From NCBI GenBank assembly GCA_018400955.1, contig JAGYLH010000001.1:62001-126000 (forward strand): DNA of 64,000 nt, in the 5' to 3' direction. Source of the stretch: Bacteroidales bacterium. GTDB lineage: Bacteria; Bacteroidota; Bacteroidia; Bacteroidales; F082. The translations under genes and the position numbers were made by a program. Below the pieces are notes generated by a model. The model was given only the letters and a program-made list of their open reading frames with translations, was not told the DNA's origin and searched no databases. Below, in pieces: positions 48,430-60,876 of the stretch (position 1 is its first letter; the number at the start of each line of letters is the position of its first letter).

Positions 48430-49695
48430 ATGGCAAACAATAATATTGAAATCAACATCAATTCCGAAATCGGGCAGCTCGAAACAGTAATCATTCACAC
48501 CCCGGGTATTGAGGTAGAGAATATGACCCCCGAAAATGCAGCCAGGGCTTTGTATAGCGATATTCTTAACCTGAGTGTGGCACTTCCTGAATACAATGAA
48601 TTTAAAGGTATTTTAAAAAAGTTTGCCCAGGTTTTTGAGATAAAAGATTTGCTCGTGGATATCCTGAAAAACGAAAAGGTGAAAATGAGCCTAATTTCGC
48701 GTATCTGCAAGCATGAAGAAGTAGATGACGTATGCAGAACAATCAGCGATACCCCCGTTGAGGAAGTTGCCCGCCAACTGATAGAAGGAGTGGAAATGAG
48801 AAAAGACACATTAACAAAATATCTTGATAATGAGCGATTTTCATTGCATCCCCTCCCCAATTTCTTTTTTACCCGCGATGCTTCCTTCAGCATGAACAAC
48901 CATGTGATGATTAGCAAAATGGCCAGCAGGGTACGCGATCGTGAATCGTTGATAATGGAATCCATATTTGACTACCACCCCATGTTCTCGACCCATACAG
49001 TGAACCCGGTGAAGCTGTTTGACAAAAGTGGGAAAGCCAGCATTGAAGGTGGTGACGTTTTGATTGCCAAAGAAAACATTTACCTTTCTGGAATAAGCGG
49101 ACGCACTTCGAGCCAGGGCATTGATGCCATGCTCGAGTACCTGAAAACCATCCCGGGCTCAAAACACCTGATCCTTCAGGAACTGCCGTATCAACCGGAA
49201 TCATTTATCCATCTTGATATGGTTTTCACTTTTCTCGACAGGGACAAATGTATGATATTCGAGCCATTGATTTTGCATTCGAGCCGGCACCTGACCATTC
49301 ACATCATTTTGGAGGACGACAAGGTGGTACAGATTCAGGAGGAAAACAATATCCTGGTTGCACTTAAAAAACTGGGTGTTGATCTGGAACCCGTTTTATG
49401 CGGTGGTGTAAAGGACTTATACAATATGGAGCGCGAACAGTGGCAAAGCGGGGCCAATTTTTTCGCCCTTGCCCCGGGCAAGGTAATTGGTTATGGCCGA
49501 AACACGCATACGATGGAGCAACTAAACAAACACGGTTTTGAAATTTTTAAGGCGCGCGATGTGCTCAAAGGAAGGGTGAACCTGGATGATTATGCCAAAT
49601 ATGTAGTCACCATCGAAGGCGATGAACTGTCGCGCGGCGGTGGTGGTGCACGCTGTATGACCATGCCCGTGAGCCGCAAAGCAGTTGATTGGTAA
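48430..49695 (+). CDS. arcA: Arginine deiminase
   Basis: Hydrolyses arginine to citrulline and ammonia; cytoplasmic. The 421 residues match the usual 405-420. Guanidino-group enzyme motifs: PNFFFTRDASFSMNN (catalytic Asp), IEGGDVLIAKENIYLSGISGRTS, LDMVFTFLDRDKCMIFEP, and the nucleophile Cys in GGGGARCMTMPVSRK close to the C-terminus. No carbamate kinase, ornithine transcarbamylase or antiporter gene is adjacent, so it is not part of a full arginine deiminase operon here. An imperfect hairpin AAAGTCGGA/TCCGATTTT (48369-48393) precedes it by 37 bp. Confidence 0.93.
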   Translation: MANNNIEININSEIGQLETVIIHTPGIEVENMTPENAARALYSDILNLSVALPEYNEFKGILKKFAQVFEIKDLLVDILKNEKVKMSLISRICKHEEVDDVCRTISDTPVEEVARQLIEGVEMRKDTLTKYLDNERFSLHPLPNFFFTRDASFSMNNHVMISKMASRVRDRESLIMESIFDYHPMFSTHTVNPVKLFDKSGKASIEGGDVLIAKENIYLSGISGRTSSQGIDAMLEYLKTIPGSKHLILQELPYQPESFIHLDMVFTFLDRDKCMIFEPLILHSSRHLTIHIILEDDKVVQIQEENNILVALKKLGVDLEPVLCGGVKDLYNMEREQWQSGANFFALAPGKVIGYGRNTHTMEQLNKHGFEIFKARDVLKGRVNLDDYAKYVVTIEGDELSRGGGGARCMTMPVSRKAVDW

Positions 49696-49748
49696 AAGTT
49701 TAGGAATAGCGATTTTAATACATTAGTTCATACAAAACATCACCAGCT

Positions 49749-51755
49749 TTGGTAAGAACCAAAATACCGCGATACTATGGCTTACGGATTTACCTGATTG
49801 CCGTAATGCTCTATCTTTTATTGGTTTTTCCCATTGCTATGATTATGCTGTTTAAATACGGCCCCTACTGGATGGAAGAGCGCGGGTTCAATGCCCAGCA
49901 ATTTACCACCGCCCTCACACAAAACCCACCGGATTCCGCACTAAGAGATACACTTGCTCTGCAAGCTGAAAATCCTGATGAAGCAAATAACTTCCCTATT
50001 GGTGAAATTGATGGCGATGAAATACGCTTTGGTGAAAGTTTAGGCCTGTTACTGCGCCTGCTTTTGGCAAGTTTTATCCTGGGCTTTGCATGGCACCTGC
50101 CTTTCAAACGATTATCATACCTGAAAAGAAAAGGTAAGCCCATCAAAAAGGAATTGCTTTCGTTTTGTCGTAGATGGCTCATTTACACACCCATAGTAAA
50201 CAGTACAATACTTGGCCTGGGGTTTGGAATTTCATTAATTTATATGGGTTATCAAGTATTCCAACCTGAATCGGGAAGTGCTATGAGTCAGCAATTTCAC
50301 GAGCAGTTTTTTTATATTTCATTGTTGGCTTCTTTTCTTTCGGTCCTCTTTGTATATTTCTGGCAGAAACATCGTGTGCGTTTTAAATACCTTGATTATG
50401 TGTTCGATAGCCTGAGTCTTTACAAAGCCAACACCCTAAACAACGATAGTAAAATAAAATACAGGTTGTGGATCAGTAGTGCCATGACAACCCTGCTCCC
50501 ACTTAGTATTGTTGTTTTTTACCTATTTCTGAGCACCACAGCCATTAAGGAAATGTTTCAGGATCCGCTTACACAGGAACAAACCATTGTGCTCTTCGGT
50601 AAATATTTGAATTTTATACAAATGACAGATTTTGAGGCAAGTGCTCATAACCTGTTCTATGTGAACACCATTGACAGCTTGCTTATGTTTGTAGGAATAT
50701 TTACCGGGATAATTATCAGTATAATATATCTGTTTTTCTTTGTGCATTGGACTACCCAGAGCATAGCCGTGCCAATGGGCGAAATATTGGGCAAAATGAA
50801 GGAGAGTGGTGAAGGCAAATTGGGAAGGCTCGCCATTGTGCGCACACCTGACGAATTTGGCCGATTGGCTACCGGATTCAATGAAATGGCTGTACGCATC
50901 AGTAGAAATATTGATGAGCTAAAGGAAATCACACAGGCCAACCAGCGTTTTGTTCCCGATGAATTTTTGCAATTGATGGGAAAGAAAAGTATTACGGAAG
51001 TAAATTTGGGTGATCAGGTGCAAAAAACCATGGCGGTTCTTTTTATCGATATCCATGCATTTACAAGTATTTCTGAAAGCATGAGCCCACGTGAAAACTT
51101 CAATTTTTTGAACAATTACCTCGGCTATATGGAACCCGAAATACGGAAACACCACGGGTTTATTGACAAATTTATTGGCGATTCCATTATGGCACTTTTT
51201 GAAATCAAGCCTGACGATGCCATTGATGCTGCTATCGCAATGCGACGTAAACTGAAGGATTTTAACCTTTTGCTAAAACAAACAGGAAGGCCTGAAATAG
51301 AAACAGGGACCGGCATTCATATTGGCAAACTCATGTTGGGAGTCGTGGGTGGTGAAGGCCGGATGGAAACAACAGTGATTTCAGATGCTGTGAACCTGGC
51401 CTCGCGCCTGGAAGGGCTGACGCGAGAATACAACGCTGGAATAATCATTTCGGCCAACACCATGGAGCAAATCACCGACAAGGAAAAATATACTTACCGG
51501 TATCTCGACAAGGTTTTGGTTAAAGGGCGCAAAGAAGCAGTCCGGATTTTTGAGATCTTCACCCCTGGCGTTAACTGCCCGTCTGCAAGCTATATTGTTG
51601 CATACCACGAGGCCATTGAGCTATTTATCGCCGGTCATTTCAAAAAAGCCCGTGAAATTTTTGTAAGATTGCTCCTTGAGCAGCCAGCCGATCAGGTGGT
51701 AAAAAAATATAAGCAACGCTGCGAACAACTGCTCAGCGAGTCAAATAAAATTTAA
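49749..51755 (+). CDS. Membrane-bound class III adenylate/guanylate cyclase with HAMP
   Basis: Protein of 668 residues from a TTG at 49749 (next in-frame ATG lies inside the first helix). There are several membrane helices: about 10-30, 95-115, 140-165, 180-200, 245-265 and 305-330. A HAMP-like segment follows, then the class III cyclase domain (about 420-600). Metal Asp434 (FIDIHAFTS) and Asp478 (FIGDSIMALF) are 44 residues apart as expected. Lys475 in DKFIGDS and Thr in METTVISDAVNLASRLEG match the adenine-selecting positions, so cAMP is the likely product. The HD hydrolase gene starts 10 bp downstream. Confidence 0.88.
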   Translation: MVRTKIPRYYGLRIYLIAVMLYLLLVFPIAMIMLFKYGPYWMEERGFNAQQFTTALTQNPPDSALRDTLALQAENPDEANNFPIGEIDGDEIRFGESLGLLLRLLLASFILGFAWHLPFKRLSYLKRKGKPIKKELLSFCRRWLIYTPIVNSTILGLGFGISLIYMGYQVFQPESGSAMSQQFHEQFFYISLLASFLSVLFVYFWQKHRVRFKYLDYVFDSLSLYKANTLNNDSKIKYRLWISSAMTTLLPLSIVVFYLFLSTTAIKEMFQDPLTQEQTIVLFGKYLNFIQMTDFEASAHNLFYVNTIDSLLMFVGIFTGIIISIIYLFFFVHWTTQSIAVPMGEILGKMKESGEGKLGRLAIVRTPDEFGRLATGFNEMAVRISRNIDELKEITQANQRFVPDEFLQLMGKKSITEVNLGDQVQKTMAVLFIDIHAFTSISESMSPRENFNFLNNYLGYMEPEIRKHHGFIDKFIGDSIMALFEIKPDDAIDAAIAMRRKLKDFNLLLKQTGRPEIETGTGIHIGKLMLGVVGGEGRMETTVISDAVNLASRLEGLTREYNAGIIISANTMEQITDKEKYTYRYLDKVLVKGRKEAVRIFEIFTPGVNCPSASYIVAYHEAIELFIAGHFKKAREIFVRLLLEQPADQVVKKYKQRCEQLLSESNKI

Positions 51756-51765
51756 AATAATCAGT

Positions 51766-52353
51766 ATGAACTATATAGCTGCACATGCATTTGTAATGGA
51801 AACTTTGGAGAACAATCTCCCTCGCCATTTATACTACCACAATCCACCCCACACAGCAGATGTGGTGCAGGCTGCCGAATCAATCGGAAGAAAGTGCAAA
51901 CTGAGTAATGCTGATTTGTTACTATTGCGCACCGCTGCCCTGTTTCATGATACGGGTATGATTAAAGAGTACAAGAACCATGAAATGGCTTCGGTAGCCT
52001 TCGCGCATGAGCACTTGCCGGGCTTTGGATATTCAGCTGCATCCATTGAAAAAATTAGCGAGATCATTATGGCCACCAAAATGCCACAACAACCCAAGTG
52101 CCTGATTTCAGAAATATTATGCGATTCTGACCTCGACTATCTTGGCCGGCCTGATTATTTTGCTGTGTCGCACAAATTACGTTTGGAATGGATGTATGCC
52201 ATCCATCATGAAGATTCATTGCTTGAATGGTACCAAAAACAGCACATTTTTCTTTCGTCACATCAGTATTTTACAGCTATTTCGCGTAGTATGCGTGAAC
52301 AAGGAAAGCAAAATAATTTGCAACAAATAAATGAATTGCTGGGTATTAAATAA
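51766..52353 (+). CDS. HD domain phosphohydrolase next to cyclase
   Basis: Protein of 195 residues with a compact HD domain: LYYHNPPHTADVVQAAESI gives the first His, TAALFHDTGMIKEYKNHE gives the His-Asp pair and a further His, and EILCDSDLDYLGRPDYF gives the last Asp. It is short, with no receiver or membrane part. It lies 10 bp after the cyclase stop, so cotranscription is likely. A role in hydrolysing the cyclase product is plausible from this pairing but not shown by sequence. HD domains also hydrolyse nucleotides. Confidence 0.82.
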   Translation: MNYIAAHAFVMETLENNLPRHLYYHNPPHTADVVQAAESIGRKCKLSNADLLLLRTAALFHDTGMIKEYKNHEMASVAFAHEHLPGFGYSAASIEKISEIIMATKMPQQPKCLISEILCDSDLDYLGRPDYFAVSHKLRLEWMYAIHHEDSLLEWYQKQHIFLSSHQYFTAISRSMREQGKQNNLQQINELLGIK

Positions 52354-52426
52354 TTGCACAACTGGATAATTATCTATTTTTGTGTGAATAACATCAAAAA
52401 ACAAAGTCCGCTAAAAAACAACATAG

Positions 52427-56028
<3,602 letters not shown>

Positions 56029-56348
56029 CTAAAGCCAATCAAGGGGCGTAGCCCTTACATCTCGGTAACAGCAAAGCCAAAATAGAGAACAAAGTGGCTT
56101 TAGCCCTGACATCTTTTTCTCAAAGGAAAAAAGTGGTTTTTATGGCAATAATTATAAATCTGCACTGGTCTGACAAATCATTCTCAAATGCATTTAGTGC
56201 GGATTGCAAATCCACATCATCGCAGTAAAGATGTCAGGGCTAAAGCCCCTTTGAACAGGATTGCAGCCAAATTGCTACCAAGATTGCAGGGCGCTGCCCC
56301 TGCATCACCAAAAAGTACGGCCCTACCACCTATAAAATTGTAAAATAG
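56029..56348. repeat. Intergenic region with scattered REP-like hairpin copies
   Basis: No gene. 56041-56073 is a copy of the array motif (AAGGGGCGTAGCCC, then CATCTCGGTA). 56095-56114 is a degenerate copy (GGCTTTAGCCCTGACATCT). 56228-56253 is an inverted copy (AAGATGTCAGGGCTAAAGCC). From 56203 to 56310 the sequence resembles 57660-57765, with shared words TTGCAAATCCACATC, AAGATGTCAGGGCT and CTACCAAGATT-CAGGGCGCT. Confidence 0.75.
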
Positions 56349-57010
56349 ATATAAAGGGGCGTAGCCCTGACATCTCGGTTGCAAAAAATAATCATGCACG
56401 ATCAAAGGGGCGTAGCCCTGACATCTCGGTAGCAAAGAAAGATCATGCACGATCAAAGGGGCGTAGCCCTGACATCTCGGTAGCAAAGAAGGATCATGCA
56501 CGATCAAAGGGGCGTAGCCCTGACATCTCGGTAGCAAAGAAAGATCATGCACGATCAAAGGGGCGTAGCCCTGACATCTCGGTAGCAAAGAAAGATCATG
56601 CACGATCAAAGGGGCGTAGCCCTGACATCTCGGTAGCAAAGAAGGATCATGCACGATCAAAGGGGCGTAGCCCTGACATCTCGGTAGCAAAGAAAGATCA
56701 TGCACGATCAAAGGGGCGTAGCCCTGACATCTCGGTAGCAAAGAAAGATCATGCACGATCAAAGGGCGTAGCCCTGACATCTCGGTAGCAAAAAATAATC
56801 ATGCACGATCAAAGGGGCGTAGCCCTGACATCTCGGTAGCAAAAAATAATCATGCACGATCAAAGGGGCATAGCCCTGATATCTCGGTAGCAAAGAAAGA
56901 TCATGCACGATCAAAGGGGCGTAGCCCTGACATCTCGGTAAAGGGGCGCAAAAGAATCTCGGTTGCAAAGAAAGATCATGCACGATCAAAGGGGCGTAGC
57001 CCTGACATCT
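56349..57010 (+). repeat. 51-bp tandem array with REP-like hairpin in each unit
   Basis: Twelve full units and a partial one start at 56349, 56400, 56451, 56502, 56553, 56604, 56655, 56706, 56757 (one base short), 56807, 56858, 56909 (irregular, 75 bp) and 56984. Each unit holds AAAGGGGCGTAGCCCTGACA, where GGGC and GCCC can pair around GTA, then CATCTCGGTAGCAAA, a short variable part and the near-palindrome GATCATGCACGATC. Units differ mainly in the variable part. There are no unique spacers, so it is not CRISPR. The array ends 6 bp from the stop of the Y1 transposase gene. Confidence 0.93.
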
Positions 57011-57016
57011 ATAGAA

Positions 57017-57478
57017 TTATTCTATCCAATCAAACAAATATTTAAGCTCATAATCAATCTCAAATTTTTTTAAAAAGCCCAGGTATTCCTCTCTAAAGGA
57101 ATGTTTCTTATGATGCAAAGGTTGGTCTAGAATATATTGAACAACCCTTTCTGTTTGTGATTTAGAATAAGAAAAAGCACCATAACCTCCCTGCCAATGG
57201 AATTTTTGCGGAAGGAATTTCTTTTCGTTCATCCATTTTGAAGAACCGGATTTTATTTGTTCAATTAGTTTTGAAACAGATATTGCAGGGTTTAAACCAA
57301 CCAAAACATGCGTATGATCAGGATTACAATAAATAGCATAGGTTTTCGATTGATGATTTGTGACAATACCACAAATAACCTTTTCCAATTCATCTCTGAA
57401 TATTTCTTTAATAAGGTTTTCTCTGCCTTTAACTGTAAATACATATTGAATGTAAATCTGAGTGTAAGAATTTGCCAT
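57017..57478 (-). CDS. Y1 (HUH-type) transposase, IS200/REP-associated kind
   Basis: Single-strand DNA transposase-like protein of 153 residues. MANSYTQIYIQYVFTVKGRENLI is the first beta strand. The metal-binding pair is in YCNPDHTHVLVGLNPAISV (His-Thr-His in place of HUH). SVSKLIEQIKSGSSKWMNE and FHWQGGYGAFSYSKSQ follow, and the likely nucleophile is the Tyr of VVQYILDQPLHHKK. Relatives excise, copy or process DNA at small hairpins. The gene is intact while the nearby IS66 transposase is not, and REP-like hairpins lie on both sides. This resembles REP-associated tyrosine transposases, but the assignment to RAYT rather than IS200 is inference. Confidence 0.85.
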   Translation of the reverse strand: MANSYTQIYIQYVFTVKGRENLIKEIFRDELEKVICGIVTNHQSKTYAIYCNPDHTHVLVGLNPAISVSKLIEQIKSGSSKWMNEKKFLPQKFHWQGGYGAFSYSKSQTERVVQYILDQPLHHKKHSFREEYLGFLKKFEIDYELKYLFDWIE

Positions 57479-58081
57479 TTCTTTTATTTTTAGTTAGTAA
57501 CGAATTGGTTTCACAGCAAAGATAGTTGATGTTTTACAACTGCAATTTGCATTTACCTTCAAATGATGATGTTACAAAAGAATGAGAAAATTATTATTTT
57601 GGCAAGAATTTTATTCCAAACAAGCTTTAGGAATTTATTATCGAATGCAATTATTACAGTTTGCAAATCCACATCTTCCTGACAGAAAAGATGTCAGGGC
57701 TGCGCCCCTTAGATATACCGACCACATCACTTTCTACCAAGATTACAGGGCGCTACCTTCATGCATTGGCTGCAATCCAATCCTTGAATTTATTTAAAAC
57801 CTACATAGCTAAAAAATGCTAAATCTTTTTCTTGTTTTACTTAAAAGCTTTAACTTAGTGCTGGCAAAACCATCATCCATGAAGGCACAGTGCAGCAGCA
57901 AGGTGTATATGACCTTGAATATCATTAGTATGATTCGATCCGATCAAGTCCTGTTCGCGAAAAAAGCAAGACAACAAGCACTAAAATCACTGAACCTTTA
58001 CGTGGCAACAGCCGTTCGCACGGAAGCGGTGAGTTTATCCCCTGATTTGCATTTGCATACATTTTAATATTTTATTTTGAT
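57479..58081. repeat. Intergenic region with inverted REP-like copy
   Basis: No credible gene in about 600 bp. 57686-57710 is AAAAGATGTCAGGGCTGCGC followed by CCCTT, the REP-like hairpin in the orientation opposite to the array, placed upstream of the transposase gene. It lies in a segment (57660-57765) similar to 56203-56310. The rest is unremarkable; an 83-codon open frame at 57816 has no recognisable content. Confidence 0.7.
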
Positions 58082-58386
58082 ATGAAGACCTATACAAAAT
58101 TATTTAGTTTGATGTTTTTAATGTTTCTATCAGAACAAATTTTTAGTCAAATCCAGTTTTATGACTATTCACCAGATACGGTCATAACTGTTTATGAAAA
58201 TAACTCTTTTGATGAGGCGTACTTTTTTGTAGACATAAATGGAGATTCAATTGATGATATCCGCTTTAGACTTTATTATCAATACAATTTTGTTTCGCCG
58301 CATTCTACTGCAAATTTTTTTGTGACTGTTTCTTCCATTAATGGAAACTTTAAGTTTGGTGAGCGAGATCCAAATTATTTTTGTTT
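58082..58386 (+). pseudogene. T9SS cargo-type protein, 5' part, split by IS66
   Basis: N-terminal 101 codons of a secreted protein: signal peptide MKTYTKLFSLMFLMFLSEQIFSQ, then a beta-rich domain with FVDINGDSIDDIRFRLYY, a calcium-loop-like DxNGDxxDD motif. It ends at GERDPNYFC where the IS66 left end begins, and the next codons come from the IS. The remainder, with the sorting domain, lies at 60075-60625. The reading frame matches across the junction once the element and the target duplication are removed. Confidence 0.85.
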
Positions 58387-60074
58387 GTAATTATTTAGCT
58401 GCTCCCATGCAAAACTATGCCCTTGTCAACAATTTTTCGTGATGCTTGTTGATAACTCTTTGTTTTTAAAGATTCTAAGCCTCCTGAGATTTTGCTATTT
58501 GCTGCTGTAAATTTTTATTCGTCAAATATGCTATTCTCGGGAAGGTTGTTTTGTAAAATCAGTGGATATCAACATTTTTGGTGTTGTGGTGTTGGTAACA
58601 ATATGGGTAAATATTTGACATTCAAGATGTGGTCAACATACCTTTGCCAAAAACTATAGATTTGTACGAAGACCGCCTCATATCGGCATTACTAAAACGC
58701 ATTGATGAGCTCATTGCGCCTCGATCAGGCGGAAAAACGGGTGTGGCCCTCAAGGCTGGCGATGAACTCAAAGCCAGGCTGTCGAGCAATAGCAAAAACG
58801 GCAACAAACCGCCCTTCGAGTGATGGCTATACCAAGAAACCGGCGTTTCCCAAGCAGGCCAAGGAAAGCATGGCGGACAAATTGGCCATAGTGGCAATAC
58901 GTTGCGCCAATCACAAAAACCAAGATCAAATAGTTAAGTTGCAAGCCTGCCAATTGTACATGCGGGCATTCCTTTAGTGAGCAGGAAATGGAGTTGTCAG
59001 AAAAGCGGCAGTTATTCGAATTGCCACAACCCAAACTAGAAGTCACCGGAGTACCAGATATGCAAAGGCACCTGTCCCGGCTGCGGATTGTCCATAAAGG
59101 CTTGGCCCCTGTGATCGTAGTAAGTTCCCCTGTTCAATACGGCGGCAATAATGTAAAAGGCGCTGGCTGTGTTGAACGTACAATACAAACTGCCTTTCAG
59201 AAAGTACAACAATTGTTTGGCAGTTGTTCTTGCCCCATAAAACGAGTCATCAGTTTATTCAACATCCTTGCGATTAACTATAAGGACCTTGATGAAAGTG
59301 AACAAATAATCAAATCAAAAGTGGCCCAAAACAATGTTGTACATGTTGATGAAACAGGCTTGCGGGTTGAAGGCCTTTTGCGGTAGCTCCATACTGCTTC
59401 CACAAACCTATACACCTATCTTTTTGTGCATGACAAAAGAGGAGGGCAAGCACTACAAAGCGACAAATCAATCATAAACAACTTCACAGGATGGCTTGTC
59501 CATGATTGCTGGGGCAGTTATTTCAAATTTACCGGCACCAAACATGCCCTTTGTGGTGCCCATATACTCAGGGAACTGCAAGCCGAAATAGAAACAGGCC
59601 AAAGCAAATGGGCCAAAACGCTTAAAACGTTTTTAATGCATGTGTATGAAATGCCCTTTCAGCAAAGGGCAGTGCAACGGCAAAAAATAATATCAAGGTA
59701 CAAGCGTATATGCCAATTCGGTCTAAAGGCTGAACCCCCGCCCATAAAAACCCCCGGAAAACGGGGGCGGATGAAAAGGACAAAAGCCAGAAACCTGGTC
59801 GAGCGCCTGATCAGAGAACAAGATGCAGTGCTTGCCTTTGCTTTTAACGAAGAAGTCCCATTCACAAACAACCTTGCAGAAAGGGATATCAGGCCTGTAA
59901 AAGTCAAACAGAAAATCTCAAACTGCTTCCGGTCATTCAAAGGGGCTCAAATCTATGCCAGGATAGAGGGATTTGTTTCAACTGCCAGAAAACAGAAACG
60001 AAACGTGTTCTCAGAATTATGTCATACTTTTGATGGTTACAATTTCGTGACGGAAGGGGTAGCTAAATAATTAC
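58387..60074 (+). mobile_element. IS66-type insertion sequence, single-transposase form
   Basis: Left end GTAATTATTTAGCTGCTCC (58387-58405) and right end (60074-60056, reverse complement) GTAATTATTTAGCTACCCC match at 17 of 19 positions and begin GTAA as in IS66. Length is 1688 bp with only one transposase gene, as in the ISBst12-type subgroup lacking tnpA/tnpB. Flanks are TTTTGTTT on the left and CTTGTTTT on the right, an imperfect version of the expected 8-bp duplication. The transposase stop codon lies inside the right repeat. The transposase is broken, so the copy is probably immobile. Confidence 0.9.
58629..60070 (+). pseudogene. IS66 transposase, disrupted
   Basis: All parts of an IS66 transposase are present in order but not in one frame. 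The N-terminal part (KARLSSNSKNGNKPPF, then NKPPSSDGYTKKPAFPKQ in another frame) needs two or more shifts, and the zinc-finger-like CKGTCPGCG at 59060 is out of frame with its neighbours. 58988-59386 gives VVHVDETGLRVEGLLR (catalytic Asp). TAG at 59384-59386 replaces the Trp expected in LLRWLHTAS, an in-frame nonsense change. 59426-60070 completes it with HDCWGSYF, CGAHILREL and NNLAERDIRPVKVKQKI. Confidence 0.88.
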
Positions 60075-60625
60075 CTTGTTTTATAAAAGGTTTTATCGCC
60101 GGCGATACGATTGATGACAGAATTGGCTGGGATCCTATGTATAGTTTTTTACTATTTGAAACCAACTTTGATTATTGTAATGATTTTGAAACAGATCGTT
60201 ATCTTGCATTCAGACACACAATAAATGGTGATAGTTTGTATGGATGGATTTTACTCAAAACTAATACATGGTATGGACAACCAGATGCAACTGCTTTTGT
60301 CAGATTAATTGTTAAAGAATTTGCTTATAACAATAATTCAAAACATGGCATCATTGCAGGGGATACAATAAACAGTATTTATCCAACGTCCATTGATAAT
60401 CCATCATTAAATGGTAAACCAAAATTATACCCAAACCCTACATCAGGGAAGTTATTCATAAAGAACACAGAACATAAAAAAATTGAAATCCTTAATATAA
60501 TGGGCGTGGTCATTTCAGAAACAAGCGACAATGAAATTGATATAGGTGATTACCCCAATGGATTGTATTTTGCGCGATTTTATTATGGAGGAAAACTAAT
60601 CACGAGAAAAATTATAAAAAACTAA
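60075..60625 (+). pseudogene. T9SS cargo-type protein, 3' part with sorting domain
   Basis: Second half of the gene split by IS66. The frame begins at 60077 with CFIKGFIAGDTIDDRIGWDP. The last 70 residues are a type A T9SS C-terminal sorting domain: LYPNPTSGKLFIKN, KIEILNIMGVVI and DYPNGLYFARFYYGGKLITRKII. Together with 58082-58386 it would make a protein of about 283 residues exported by Sec, carried through the outer membrane by T9SS and anchored or released there. With no start codon or signal peptide of its own, this half is unlikely to be exported. Confidence 0.88.
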
Positions 60626-60876
60626 AACTTAATTGCCTGATCAGCCTAAGGCAACCCATATATAGGCAAGCGAAAAATGCCATCCACTAAGGTTACAGAA
60701 CGCAAGGTCAATAGAGAACGGAGAGTGGCATAGCAACAAACTAACCTCCAAAACAAACAGCAAATTGATAAAATATTTCAGCAGGAAAGAGCATAGCGAG
60801 CTAACAGGCTGCATTTGCCATCTCAAAGCAATTGGGGTCTCAGTTTTTCCTCAACACCATCACCTACGCGCCAAAT
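60626..60876. other. Intergenic region, nothing recognised
   Basis: About 250 bp between the sorting-domain gene end and the convergent GyrI-like gene. I see no gene, terminator or repeat of note. Confidence 0.5.

Noticed and set aside
56217-56989. Long minus-strand open frames across the array (187 and 76 codons) encoding GYAPLIVHDLSLLPRCQ repeats
   Set aside because: The unit is 51 bp, a multiple of three, so a stop-free unit stays open by itself. The frame breaks where one unit is a base short, and related hairpin copies outside the array have no coding sense.
56349-57010. CRISPR array
   Set aside because: Units follow each other with no unique spacers; the whole 51 bp is repeated and no cas genes are near.
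57816-58067. 83-codon open frame before the T9SS cargo gene
   Set aside because: No family, no promoter core and low-complexity composition; it probably arises by chance.
57479-58081. Non-coding RNA gene beside the Y1 transposase
   Set aside because: No omega-RNA-like partner is expected without a TnpB/IscB gene, and none is present; only the REP-like copy stands out.
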